Both the position numbers and the translations under genes were made by a program. The notes beneath the pieces were generated by a model, which saw nothing but the letters and a program-made list of their open reading frames with translations, had not been told where the DNA came from and did not search any database. A stretch of DNA of 60,225 bases, from assembly GCA_018240435.1 (NCBI GenBank), contig JAFEFT010000054.1, positions 1-60,225 of the forward strand, given 5' to 3'. Of this stretch, positions 30,033 to 41,775 are shown one piece after another. Position 1 is the first letter of the stretch. The number at the start of each line of letters is the position of its first letter. This DNA comes from Pseudomonadota bacterium. GTDB taxonomy: Bacteria; Pseudomonadota; Gammaproteobacteria; Xanthomonadales; Xanthomonadaceae.

Positions 30033-31304
30033 TCAGAAGGCGATGTCGCCGAAGATGCCGAATTCGCGGGTGATCTGTTCGTTGACGGCGTCGCGCAGGT
30101 CGTCGTGCTTGTAGACCAGCGCCAGCTTGATGTCCTTGCGCGCATCCCATTGCAGGCCGAAGTTGAAATAGCGATCGCGCAGGGTCGGGGCGAGATCCTT
30201 GCTCGGATCGGTTCGATCGACGCGGGTGAACACCGACCACTTCGGCGTGAATCCGTAACTGCCCCACGCCGACCAGCCGCTGGCGCGGTCGCGCAGCGGG
30301 TTGAGCACGGTATTCCAGTTGCCGGCAGTGAAGTACTCGACGCCGATGCGGTTGTTGCCGCGCGCCCAGGCGACCATCACGTCGCCGCGGGTGGCGGTGT
30401 GGATGGCGCTGGTGGTGGCGGTGTCCTTGCCCAAGGTGCCCGAGTAGCCGCCGATGGCGATGCCGAAGCCGGCCGCGGGCGAGAACGCCAGCCGTCCCTC
30501 GAAGTCCATGCCGCTGCTGCGCGTGGGGTTCTTGAAGCTGCCGCCATTGACCACCGCGGCGGCGTAGTCGACGCGACCGCCGGCGAGCGTGCCGTTCGCG
30601 CTCACGCCCCAGTCGGCGGTGTTGGCGACCTTGGCGCGGTCGGTGAGGGTGTTCTCGACGTAGCGATAGCCGTAGTAACCCTCGACGTAGGGCGTCCACG
30701 CCATCGGGATCTCGCCGGCGCGGAACACGAAGGCATCGGAGAACTTGCCTTGCACGTAAAGGTTCTTGATGAACAGCTGGGTCTGGCCATCGAGCGCGAC
30801 GTAATTGAAGTCGGTGGTGAGCGTGGCCGACCAGATGTCGTCGAAGCGATGACTGACGGTCAGGTAGCCGCGCTTGATGTCCAGCCCGTAGCCGCTGGCG
30901 GCGGTGCGCAGGCCATTGCGGGTCTGCGCGATGTCGCTGAGGTCCATGTATACGCGGCCGCTGACGCTGGTGTCGTCGACCAGTTTTTCAAGCTTGTCGG
31001 TCTTTTTTGCGGTCGCCTGCAGGCTCGCCACCTGCTGCCGGGTGCTGGTGTTGACGTCGGTCTGGGTGGCGTTGATGGCGGTCTGGGCGGTATCTCGCTG
31101 TTGCAGGTCGGCGACCTTGGCCTGCAGGTCGGCGACCGCCGCCTGCAGTGCCGCGATCTGGCGATCGCGCGCTGCCAGTTGCGCCTGCACGCTGGTGTCG
31201 GCGCCGACCTTGCGCGCCTGATGCGGCGACTTGGCGGCAACGGTGAGTGCCAGACACGGGCCGAGAGCCAGCATGAGCGCGGCGGCAAGGGCGGTAGGAC
31301 GCAT
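30033..31304 (-). CDS. Outer-membrane porin with N-terminal coiled coil
   Basis: A 423-residue protein with a signal peptide (LAAALMLALGPCLALTVAA), a coiled-coil segment rich in Ala/Gln heptads (residues about 40-105, RQIAALQAAVADLQAKVADL), then a beta-barrel of alternating residues. It ends in the outer-membrane signature Phe (GIFGDIAF). The barrel resembles the phosphate-selective porin (OprO/OprP-like) superfamily of gammaproteobacteria. The substrate is unknown. AGGAG lies 6 bases before the ATG. It is divergent from smc. Confidence 0.85.
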   Translation of the reverse strand: MRPTALAAALMLALGPCLALTVAAKSPHQARKVGADTSVQAQLAARDRQIAALQAAVADLQAKVADLQQRDTAQTAINATQTDVNTSTRQQVASLQATAKKTDKLEKLVDDTSVSGRVYMDLSDIAQTRNGLRTAASGYGLDIKRGYLTVSHRFDDIWSATLTTDFNYVALDGQTQLFIKNLYVQGKFSDAFVFRAGEIPMAWTPYVEGYYGYRYVENTLTDRAKVANTADWGVSANGTLAGGRVDYAAAVVNGGSFKNPTRSSGMDFEGRLAFSPAAGFGIAIGGYSGTLGKDTATTSAIHTATRGDVMVAWARGNNRIGVEYFTAGNWNTVLNPLRDRASGWSAWGSYGFTPKWSVFTRVDRTDPSKDLAPTLRDRYFNFGLQWDARKDIKLALVYKHDDLRDAVNEQITREFGIFGDIAF

Positions 31305-31523
31305 GGACGACTCCTGGCGATGGATGCAACGGACGCTCGCGTGAAGGGTGGGCGGCGCGGCCGGACGCGCATGGAAGCGCAGGGCGGCGGCGCTGTCAAT
31401 GCGACTGCGCCGGCGGTCGAGCCGGCACCGCGCCGGTATCGTGGGCGTGGATGGCCGCGCCGATGTTGACGCAGGTCATGCCGCCGACACGCCGCTGGCG
31501 TGCCGCGGCCGGTCGGCGGGCGC
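31305..31523. other. Divergent region between porin and smc
   Basis: About 220 GC-rich bases before the smc promoter. I see no gene and no clear porin promoter on the reverse strand, apart from the porin ribosome binding site (CTCCT at 31311-31315 on the plus strand). Confidence 0.3.
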
Positions 31524-31532
31524 TGGTATAAT
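31524..31532 (+). promoter_or_regulatory. Extended -10 promoter for smc
   Basis: TGGTATAAT is a perfect TATAAT with the TG extension and no recognisable -35. It would start transcription near 31539, about 80 bases before the smc ATG. Confidence 0.6.
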
Positions 31533-31617
31533 CGCCACGTACGCCGGATCGCTGCGGTGCCTGCCCCGACTGGCGCGCGTTCCCCACGTTCGTCCCCACG
31601 CCCCACGCGCGGTGCCC

Positions 31618-34600
31618 ATGCGTCTGTCCACGATCAAGCTCGCCGGCTTCAAGTCCTTCGTCGATCCGACGACCTTGCACCTGCCCGGCAATCTCACCGG
31701 CGTGGTCGGGCCCAACGGTTGCGGCAAGTCCAACATCATCGACGCGGTGCGCTGGGTGATGGGCGAGAGTTCGGCCAGCCGCCTGCGCGGCGACAACCTG
31801 ACTGACGTCATCTTTTCCGGATCGAGCGCACGCAAGCCGGTGAGCATGGCCACCGTCGAGCTGATCTTCGACAATGCCGACGGCGCCGTCGGTGGCGAGT
31901 TCGCGCGCTTTGCCGAGATTTCGGTCAAGCGCAGCGTCAATCGCGATTCGGTCAGCAGCTACTACCTCAACGGCACCCGTTGCCGCCGCCGCGACATCAC
32001 CGACCTGTTCCTCGGCACCGGCCTTGGCCCGCGCAGCTATTCGATCATCGAGCAAGGCACCATCTCGCAGATCATCGAAGCCCGCCCGGAGGATCTGCGC
32101 GTGTACCTGGAAGAGGCCGCCGGCATCTCCAAGTACAAGGAGCGACGCAAGGAAACCGAATCGCGCATCCGCCAGACGCGCGAGAATCTCGCCCGCCTGA
32201 CCGACCTGCGCGAGGAAGTCGGCAAGCAGCTCGAACACCTCAAGCGGCAGGCGCGGCAGGCCGAGCAGTACCAGGTGCTCAAAGGCGAGGCGCGCGAACG
32301 CCAGGCGCAGGTGCATGGCCTGCAATGGCGCCGGATCGACGAGCAGCTGCGGCGTCTGCGCGCGGTGCTGGCGCAGGACGAAACCCGGCTGCAGGCCTTG
32401 CTGGCCGAGCAGCGTCAGGCCGAGGCGCAGATCGAGGCCGGTCGCGGCAACCACGCTGGCGCCAGCGAGCGCATGAATCGGGCGCAGTCGGCGGTGTATC
32501 GCGTCGCCGGCGAGATCGCCCGCATCGAACAGCAGATCCAGCATCAGCGCGAGCTGACCCGGCGTCTGGCCGAGGCGCATCAGGTGGCGCAGGCGGCGCT
32601 GACGGAAATCGCCGATCTGATCGCCGGCGACGAGGCGCAGCAGGCGCAGGTGCGCGCCGCGATCGCGGCCGCCGAACCGATCCTCGCCGAGTTGCGCCAT
32701 CAGGACGCCAGCGCGCAGGAGGCGCTGCGTGCCGCCGAGGCGGCGCTGGCCGACTGGCAGCAGCGTCAGGATGCCTGCGTCAAGGCGCAGGCCGAATCGG
32801 CGCGTGCGGCCGAGGTCGAGCGCACGCGCATCGACCTGCTCGACCGGCAGCTGCTCGATGGCGCCAAACGGCGCGATCGCCTGCGCGGCGAGCGCGACGG
32901 CCTGGATCTGGCCGCACTGACCGATGCCTTGGCGGCGATCAGCCGCAGCCACGACGAGCAGCGCGCGGCGCTCGATGCGCACAACGCGCAGCTCGACGCG
33001 CGCAAGCAGGAGGTGCTCGACCTGCAAGCCGGCGAGCGCCAACAGCAGGCCGAACTGGCCGGCCTGCGCCAGCAATTGCAGGCGGCGCGGGGCCGGCTGG
33101 GTTCGCTGGAAACCCTGCAACACGCCGCGCTCGGGCAGGAATCCGGCGCCGGCCGGGCCTGGCTCAAGCAGCAGGGCCTCGATGGCGCGGCGCGGCTGGG
33201 CGCGCGCCTGCAGGTCGCCAGCGGCTGGGAAGTGGCGGTCGAGACGGTGCTGGCGCGGCTGCTCGAAGCGGTGATGGTCGATGGCCTCGACCGCCAGCTG
33301 CCGGCACTGGCCGCGCTGGCCGATGGCCGCATTGCGCTGATGGATGCCGGCCAGGCGCCTTTGGCGGTGGCGGCCACCTCGCTGGCGGCGCAAGTCAGCG
33401 GCCCGCGCGCGGCGCGCGCCATCCTGGCGCGCGTGCATTGCGCCGAGGACATCGCCAGCGCCGCCACGTTGTTGCCGACGCTGGCCGACGGCGAGGCGGT
33501 GGTCACTCGCGCCGGCGAATGGGTCGGCAATGGCTGGGCGCGGGTGCTGCGCAGCGGCGAGGCACAGCACGGCAGCCTGGCCAGGGAACGCGAGATCCAG
33601 CAGTTGCGCAGCGACATCGCCGGTCTGGGCAAGCGCGAAACGGCGCTGGTCGAGGCGCTGGCCGGTTTGCGCGCGCGTCTGCAGGAAGCCGAACAGCGGC
33701 GCGAAGATGCCCAGCGCGCGCTGTATCACGCACACCGCAGCGCCGCCGAACTGGCCGGGCAGATGCAGGGCCAGCAGGGCAAGCTCGATTCGGCCAGCGC
33801 TCGCTCGCGGCAGATTGACGCCGAGCTGGCGCAGATCGCGCAGGGCCTGCACAAGGCGCATGAGGACGCCAGCCAGGCGCGGGCGCGGCTGGAGCAGGCG
33901 GTTGCCGAGATGGGCCGGCACGAGTCGGCGCGCCAGCAGCTCGATGGCGAACGGCGTGCGCACGGCCAGCAGCTCGACGCCGTGCGCGTGGCCGCGCGCG
34001 ACGCCCGCGAGTCGAGCCATCGCGCCGCCTTGGCGCTGGAAGCGCAGCGTGCCCGTGCGGCGGCGCTCGACCAGGCGCTGGCGCGCATGAGCGGCCAGCG
34101 CGTGCAGTTGCAGGCGCGCCAGCAGGAACTGGCGCGGCAACTGGCCGAGGGCGAGGCGCCGGTGCCGGCGATGGAGGCCGCGCGCCAGGCCAGTCTCGAA
34201 CAGCGGGTGCTGGTGGACAAGGATCTGGCGGCCGCACGCGCGGCGCTGGAGGAAGTCGATGCGCAGATGCGTGCGCTCGAGCAGACCCGGCAACAGCGCG
34301 ACGCGCAGGCGCTGGCGCAACGCGAGACGATCGCGCGCGCCCAACTCGACGAACAGGCGCTGGCGATGCAGGCCGAGCGCCATGTGCAGGCGATTGCCGA
34401 GGCGCAGCTGGAGCTGTCGGCGGTGCTCGAGGCCCTGCCCGAGGACACCGACATCGAGGCCGCGCAAAAGGCGCTCGACGATCTGCAGGCGCGGATCCGC
34501 CGGCTGGAGCCGGTGAACCTGGCCGCGATCGCCGAATACACCGAGCAATCCGAGCGCAAGCAGTATCTGGACGCGCAGAACGACGATCTGGTCAGCGCGC

Positions 34601-35121
34601 TGGAAACGCTGGAGGCGGCGATCCGCAAGATCGACCGCGAGACCCGTGGCCGCTTCAAGGACACCTTCGACCGCGTCAACGCCGGCGTGCAGGCCCTGTA
34701 TCCGCGCCTGTTCGGCGGCGGCCATGCCTATCTGGAGCTCACCGGCGAGGACTTGCTCGACACCGGCGTGACGTTGATGGCGCGCCCGCCGGGCAAGCGG
34801 GTGGCGCACATCTCGCTGCTCTCGGGCGGCGAGAAGGCGATGACGGCGGTGGCGCTGGTATTCGCCATCTTCCAGCTCAACCCGGCGCCGTTCTGCCTGC
34901 TCGACGAGGTCGACGCGCCGCTGGACGAGGCCAACGTCGAGCGCTTTTGCAACATGGTCAAGGAAATGTCCGACAAGGTGCAGTTCCTGTTCGTGACCCA
35001 CAACAAGAGCACGATGCAGGCCGCGCAGCAGCTTTCCGGCGTGACCATGCGCGAGCCGGGCGTGTCGCGTTTGGTGTCGGTGGATCTGGCCGAGGCGGCA
35101 CGCCTGGCCGGAGCGGCGTGA
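31618..35121 (+). CDS. smc: Chromosome segregation protein SMC
   Basis: A 1167-residue structural maintenance of chromosomes ATPase. Its head is split between the ends: Walker A GPNGCGKSN (residues 31-39) and, at the C-terminus, signature LSGGEKAMTAVAL (about 1069) and Walker B LLDEVDAPLDEANVERF. Two long coiled coils (Ala/Arg/Glu/Gln-rich) flank a hinge near residues 500-650. Length is usual for bacterial SMC. Xanthomonads carry SMC rather than MukB. No scpA or scpB is in the window. The smc-zipA-ligA order is shared with other gammaproteobacteria. The ATG at 31618 lacks a good Shine-Dalgarno. Confidence 0.96.
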   Translation: MRLSTIKLAGFKSFVDPTTLHLPGNLTGVVGPNGCGKSNIIDAVRWVMGESSASRLRGDNLTDVIFSGSSARKPVSMATVELIFDNADGAVGGEFARFAEISVKRSVNRDSVSSYYLNGTRCRRRDITDLFLGTGLGPRSYSIIEQGTISQIIEARPEDLRVYLEEAAGISKYKERRKETESRIRQTRENLARLTDLREEVGKQLEHLKRQARQAEQYQVLKGEARERQAQVHGLQWRRIDEQLRRLRAVLAQDETRLQALLAEQRQAEAQIEAGRGNHAGASERMNRAQSAVYRVAGEIARIEQQIQHQRELTRRLAEAHQVAQAALTEIADLIAGDEAQQAQVRAAIAAAEPILAELRHQDASAQEALRAAEAALADWQQRQDACVKAQAESARAAEVERTRIDLLDRQLLDGAKRRDRLRGERDGLDLAALTDALAAISRSHDEQRAALDAHNAQLDARKQEVLDLQAGERQQQAELAGLRQQLQAARGRLGSLETLQHAALGQESGAGRAWLKQQGLDGAARLGARLQVASGWEVAVETVLARLLEAVMVDGLDRQLPALAALADGRIALMDAGQAPLAVAATSLAAQVSGPRAARAILARVHCAEDIASAATLLPTLADGEAVVTRAGEWVGNGWARVLRSGEAQHGSLAREREIQQLRSDIAGLGKRETALVEALAGLRARLQEAEQRREDAQRALYHAHRSAAELAGQMQGQQGKLDSASARSRQIDAELAQIAQGLHKAHEDASQARARLEQAVAEMGRHESARQQLDGERRAHGQQLDAVRVAARDARESSHRAALALEAQRARAAALDQALARMSGQRVQLQARQQELARQLAEGEAPVPAMEAARQASLEQRVLVDKDLAAARAALEEVDAQMRALEQTRQQRDAQALAQRETIARAQLDEQALAMQAERHVQAIAEAQLELSAVLEALPEDTDIEAAQKALDDLQARIRRLEPVNLAAIAEYTEQSERKQYLDAQNDDLVSALETLEAAIRKIDRETRGRFKDTFDRVNAGVQALYPRLFGGGHAYLELTGEDLLDTGVTLMARPPGKRVAHISLLSGGEKAMTAVALVFAIFQLNPAPFCLLDEVDAPLDEANVERFCNMVKEMSDKVQFLFVTHNKSTMQAAQQLSGVTMREPGVSRLVSVDLAEAARLAGAA

Positions 35122-35189
35122 TGGTCGAGGCGATGGCCTGCGGCGGCCGCTGGCGGGCGATTGGGCTATCCTGACGGATCGTTGCGAGC

Positions 35190-35252
35190 GATGGCGACAG
35201 GGTGGATGGCGACAGGGCTTGATGGCGACAGGGTTTGATGACGACAGGGTCT
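35190..35252 (+). repeat. Four tandem 15-16 bp repeats before zipA
   Basis: Units GATGGCGACAGGGTG, GATGGCGACAGGGCTT, GATGGCGACAGGGTTT, GATGACGACAGGGTCT. Each holds an ATG and an AGGG, so the array offers serial start codons and ribosome binding sites. The final AGGG serves the zipA ATG at 35256. Confidence 0.88.
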
Positions 35253-35255
35253 GGC

Positions 35256-36080
35256 ATGAATGATCTGAATCTGGTGCGCATCATCATCGCCGGCGCGTGC
35301 GTGCTGTTGCTGGTGCTGATCTGGTTGTTCCGCCCGCGCAAGCCGGGGCAGGGCCGGCGGGTCGGCAACCGCAATGCCGAGGCCAGCGGCGAGCGCGCCG
35401 AGCCCTCGCTCGGCGAAGCGCTCGAACGCGATTTCCGCAATGACGGGAAGGCGGCCGCCAGCGCCGACGAAGACGCCCGGCTGGAGTCACTGGAACGCAG
35501 CCTGGCCGGCGAGGACGCCGCTGCGACTCCATCCGGCGCCGTCGCCGGCGGTGCCGACAGTGGCGGTGACGTGGGCTCGCGTCCGCCGCGCGCCAGCCAT
35601 CCCACGCTCGGCATCCGTCAGGACGAGGCGTTCGATCGCATCGTCACGCTCTACGTGGCGGCACGCGCCGGGCAGATGCTCGCCGGCGCCGACCTGGTGG
35701 TCGCTGCCGAACGCGCCGGGCTGGTGCACGGGCACATGAGCATCTACCACCGGCTGGTCGATGGTCGCCCCGAGGCCGGCCCGATCTTCTCTGTCGCCAA
35801 CATGGTCAAGCCCGGCACCTTCGACCTCAGCCGATTGCAGGAATTGCGCACGCCGGGCATCAGCTTCTTCCTGACCTTGCCGGCACCGCTGCCGTTGTCG
35901 GCGCTGGATGCCTGGGATGCGATGCTGCCTACCGCGCAGCGCATGGCCGAGCTGCTCGGCGCGCTGGTGCTCGACGAGGAGCGCAACGCCCTGGGCCGCC
36001 AGCGCATCGCCCATATCCGCGACGAGATGCGCGCCTACGATCGCCGGCGCGAACAGCAAATGATCCGGCCGGGAAGATGA
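35256..36080 (+). CDS. zipA: Cell division protein ZipA
   Basis: A 274-residue bitopic inner-membrane protein that anchors FtsZ at the division site. It begins with one membrane helix (LVRIIIAGACVLLLVLIWLF), then a charged, Gly/Ala-rich linker (about 25-120). The C-terminal FtsZ-binding domain holds IVTLYVAARAGQMLAGADL, PIFSVANMVKPGTFDLSRL and GISFFLTLPAPLPLSALDAW. AGGG lies 6 bases before ATG 35256. ATG 35238 in the same frame would add six residues and is an alternative. It is followed by ligA, a usual neighbour. Confidence 0.92.
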   Translation: MNDLNLVRIIIAGACVLLLVLIWLFRPRKPGQGRRVGNRNAEASGERAEPSLGEALERDFRNDGKAAASADEDARLESLERSLAGEDAAATPSGAVAGGADSGGDVGSRPPRASHPTLGIRQDEAFDRIVTLYVAARAGQMLAGADLVVAAERAGLVHGHMSIYHRLVDGRPEAGPIFSVANMVKPGTFDLSRLQELRTPGISFFLTLPAPLPLSALDAWDAMLPTAQRMAELLGALVLDEERNALGRQRIAHIRDEMRAYDRRREQQMIRPGR

Positions 36081-39595
<3,515 letters not shown>

Positions 39596-39722
39596 ATGAA
39601 AACGCGAGTGGCGTCCTCCCGTCGGCGCCGGCGACGTTGGCATGCAGTGAATCGCCACGCTGGGCGGCAATCGGTTTATAGTCCGGCGCGATGCGGGTTT
39701 CACATCCACAAGGGAGGGGGAG

Positions 39723-40472
39723 ATGGGTATCTCGATGCGATGGTTGGCGGTGGCGGCGGCCGGTTTGTTGGCCTCGCAGGCGCATGCTCAGGCGTATTGG
39801 CGTCCTGGCGACGTGTTCGTCTGCAAATCCAGTGGCTACCAGCAGAATTACTGTCCTGCCGATACCCGCAACGGTGTCGTCCTGCGCCGGCAGTTGTCGA
39901 ATTCTTCGTGCATCAGCGGCCGTACCTGGGGTTTTGACCGCCGCGGTGTCTGGGTGACACAAGGCTGCGCGGCGGAATTCGAGATCGTCGGCCGGTATCC
40001 GCCGTCGCCGCGTCCGAATCAGTCCGGGCCGATCGTCGGCGGGCAGATCGTGGTGTGCCGATCCAGCGGATATCAGCAGGAATACTGCCGTGTCGATACC
40101 CGCGGCGGGGTGCGCCTGCACCGGCAGACGTCGTCCAGTTCCTGCGTGCGTGGTCGTACCTGGGGCTTCGACCGTGGCGGCATCTGGGTCGACGATGGGT
40201 GCCAGGGCGAGTTCATGGTCGGTGGCGGCTGGGATCCTGGCTATCAACCGCTGCCGCCGTCGGTCTTCGTTCCCGAGCGCGTGGTTCGCTGCGAATCGGT
40301 CGATGGGCGGATGTATCGCTGTGGCGCCAACACCCGCGGCGGCGTCCGCATCCACAACCAGCTCTCGCGCACGATGTGCTACGAAGGCCGCAATTGGGGC
40401 TGGGATCGCAACGGCATCTGGGTGTCGGGCGGTTGTCGTGCCGACTTCCGGATCGGCGGTTACTATCGCTGA
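39723..40472 (+). CDS. DUF3011 triple-repeat secreted protein
   Basis: A 249-residue protein with a signal peptide (WLAVAAAGLLASQAHA, cleavage near residue 22) and three DUF3011 repeats. Each repeat has Cys-x9-Cys-x18-Cys-x18-Cys with identical spacing: Cys 34/44/63/82, 112/122/141/160 and 190/200/219/238. Each carries G-R-(T/N)-W-G-(F/W)-D-R and ends G(V/I)WV..GC. These are the only cysteines, so two disulfides per repeat in the periplasm or outside the cell are likely. Function is unknown. A strong ribosome binding site (GGGAGGGGG) precedes the ATG. It is monocistronic, ending in a 12-bp hairpin. Confidence 0.88.
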   Translation: MGISMRWLAVAAAGLLASQAHAQAYWRPGDVFVCKSSGYQQNYCPADTRNGVVLRRQLSNSSCISGRTWGFDRRGVWVTQGCAAEFEIVGRYPPSPRPNQSGPIVGGQIVVCRSSGYQQEYCRVDTRGGVRLHRQTSSSSCVRGRTWGFDRGGIWVDDGCQGEFMVGGGWDPGYQPLPPSVFVPERVVRCESVDGRMYRCGANTRGGVRIHNQLSRTMCYEGRNWGWDRNGIWVSGGCRADFRIGGYYR

Positions 40473-40491
40473 TTGCCGTCGGCGGGGTGGT

Positions 40492-40519
40492 GACGACGGG
40501 GCGGCAGCGCCCCGTCGTC
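40492..40519 (+). terminator. Perfect 12-bp hairpin after the DUF3011 gene
   Basis: GACGACGGGGCG-GCAG-CGCCCCGTCGTC is a perfect stem with a 4-base loop, 20 bases after the stop. It is followed only by GTTG, so termination efficiency is uncertain. Its position argues against the mtnA start candidate at 40524. Confidence 0.6.
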
Positions 40520-40556
40520 GTTGATGGCGTCGGCCTGGGATCGTCGCGAGGCACGG

Positions 40557-41636
40557 GTGAGAACGAAATTCGAAGGTCTCGATCGCGTGCGGCCGATTCG
40601 CTGGCTGGATGGACGGCTGCAGCTGCTCGATCAGCGTCAGCTGCCGTTCGTCGAACACTACGTGCAGTGTGCCGATGCCGCAGCCGTGGCCGATGCCATC
40701 GGCGAGTTGGTCGTGCGCGGGGCGCCGGCGATCGGCATCGCCGCCGCGTGGGGCGTGGTGCTGGCAGCGCGCGCACTGGCGCAGGCCGATCCGGCGATCG
40801 AATCGGGCGCGACCGCGCTGGCGCGCCTGGTGCCGGACTTCGCACGCTTGCTGGCGGCGCGACCGACCGCGGTCAACCTCGCCTGGGCGCTGGCGCGGAT
40901 GCGCCGCGCGCTGGCCGACAGCGGCGTTGATTGGCTGGCGCGGCTCGATGCCGAGGCCGAGCAGATCGTCGCCGAGGATCTGGCCGCCAACCGCGCGATG
41001 GGCCTGGCCGGCGCGCAGTTGATCGAGCCGGGCTCGGGGGTGCTCACCCATTGCAATACCGGTTCGCTGGCGACCGCCGGTTTCGGCACCGCGCTGGGCG
41101 TGATCCGCGCCGGCGTCGCCCAGGGCCGCATCGCCCGCGTGTTCGCCGGCGAGACGCGGCCGTGGCTGCAGGGCGCGCGCCTGACCGTGTGGGAGTTGCA
41201 GCAAGATGGCATCGACGCCACCTTGATCGCCGATGCCGCCGCCGCGCATCTGATGGCGAGCGGGCAGGTGCAATGGGTGATCGTCGGCGCCGATCGCGTC
41301 TGCGCCAATGGCGATGTCGCCAACAAGATCGGCACCCATCAGCTGGCCATCGTCGCCCGTCACTTCGGCGTCAAGTTCATGGTGGTCGCGCCCTCGTCGA
41401 CCGTCGACATGGCCACCGCCACCGGCGCCGACATCCACATCGAGCTGCGTGATGGCGCCGAATTGACCGGCGTGGCCGGCAAGCGCCACGTTGCCGAGGG
41501 CGTGGCGGCGTGGAATCCGGTGTTCGATGTCACCCTGGCACCGCTGATCGACGCCATCGTCACCGAGCGCGGCGTGGTGATGGCCCCTGACGCTGCTCGC
41601 ATGGCGGCTGCGTTCTCGCCCAAATCGCTGGCGTAA
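40557..41636 (+). CDS. mtnA: S-methyl-5-thioribose-1-phosphate isomerase
   Basis: A 359-residue enzyme of the methionine salvage pathway, converting methylthioribose-1-phosphate to methylthioribulose-1-phosphate in the cytosol. The conserved N-terminus ([18 protein letters not shown]), [15 protein letters not shown], catalytic Cys in [11 protein letters not shown] and Asp in [19 protein letters not shown] identify MtnA rather than an eIF2B-like relative. GTG 40557 has GAGG at a good distance. ATG 40524 in the same frame lies directly after a 12-bp hairpin and lacks a ribosome binding site, so it is less likely. No other salvage gene is adjacent. Confidence 0.92.
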   Translation: MRTKFEGLDRVRPIRWLDGRLQLLDQRQLPFVEHYVQCADAAAVADAIGELVVRGAPAIGIAAAWGVVLAARALAQADPAIESGATALARLVPDFARLLAARPTAVNLAWALARMRRALADSGVDWLARLDAEAEQIVAEDLAANRAMGLAGAQLIEPGSGVLTHCNTGSLATAGFGTALGVIRAGVAQGRIARVFAGETRPWLQGARLTVWELQQDGIDATLIADAAAAHLMASGQVQWVIVGADRVCANGDVANKIGTHQLAIVARHFGVKFMVVAPSSTVDMATATGADIHIELRDGAELTGVAGKRHVAEGVAAWNPVFDVTLAPLIDAIVTERGVVMAPDAARMAAAFSPKSLA

Positions 41637-41693
41637 GTGCCTGTTTCCTGCGCGGTTTTGGCAAGCGCCAAGAGTCCGCGAAACGGCCCGATC

Positions 41694-41702
41694 TGGTACA
41701 CT
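41694..41702 (+). promoter_or_regulatory. Putative extended -10 promoter for gyrA
   Basis: TGGTACACT, an extended -10 of the same style as that before smc, lies 74 bases before the gyrA ATG. No good -35 is visible. Confidence 0.45.
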
Positions 41703-41775
41703 TGAGAGCTTGTGCGAACGGCCCGCTGCGGCATTGCCGCGGGGTCGTCGCTGCCGTTGAAAATCGGATGGACGA

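Noticed and set aside
31396-35001. A 1201-codon open frame antisense to smc, and similar long antisense frames opposite infB, nusA, rpsA and the alpha-2-macroglobulin gene
   Set aside because: They are typical of very GC-rich DNA: Arg/Ala/His-rich or Leu/Asp/His-rich shadow translations with no domains.
40524-40556. ATG at 40524 as the mtnA start
   Set aside because: It lies 5 bases after a perfect 12-bp hairpin that probably ends the previous gene, and it lacks a ribosome binding site; GTG 40557 has GAGG.
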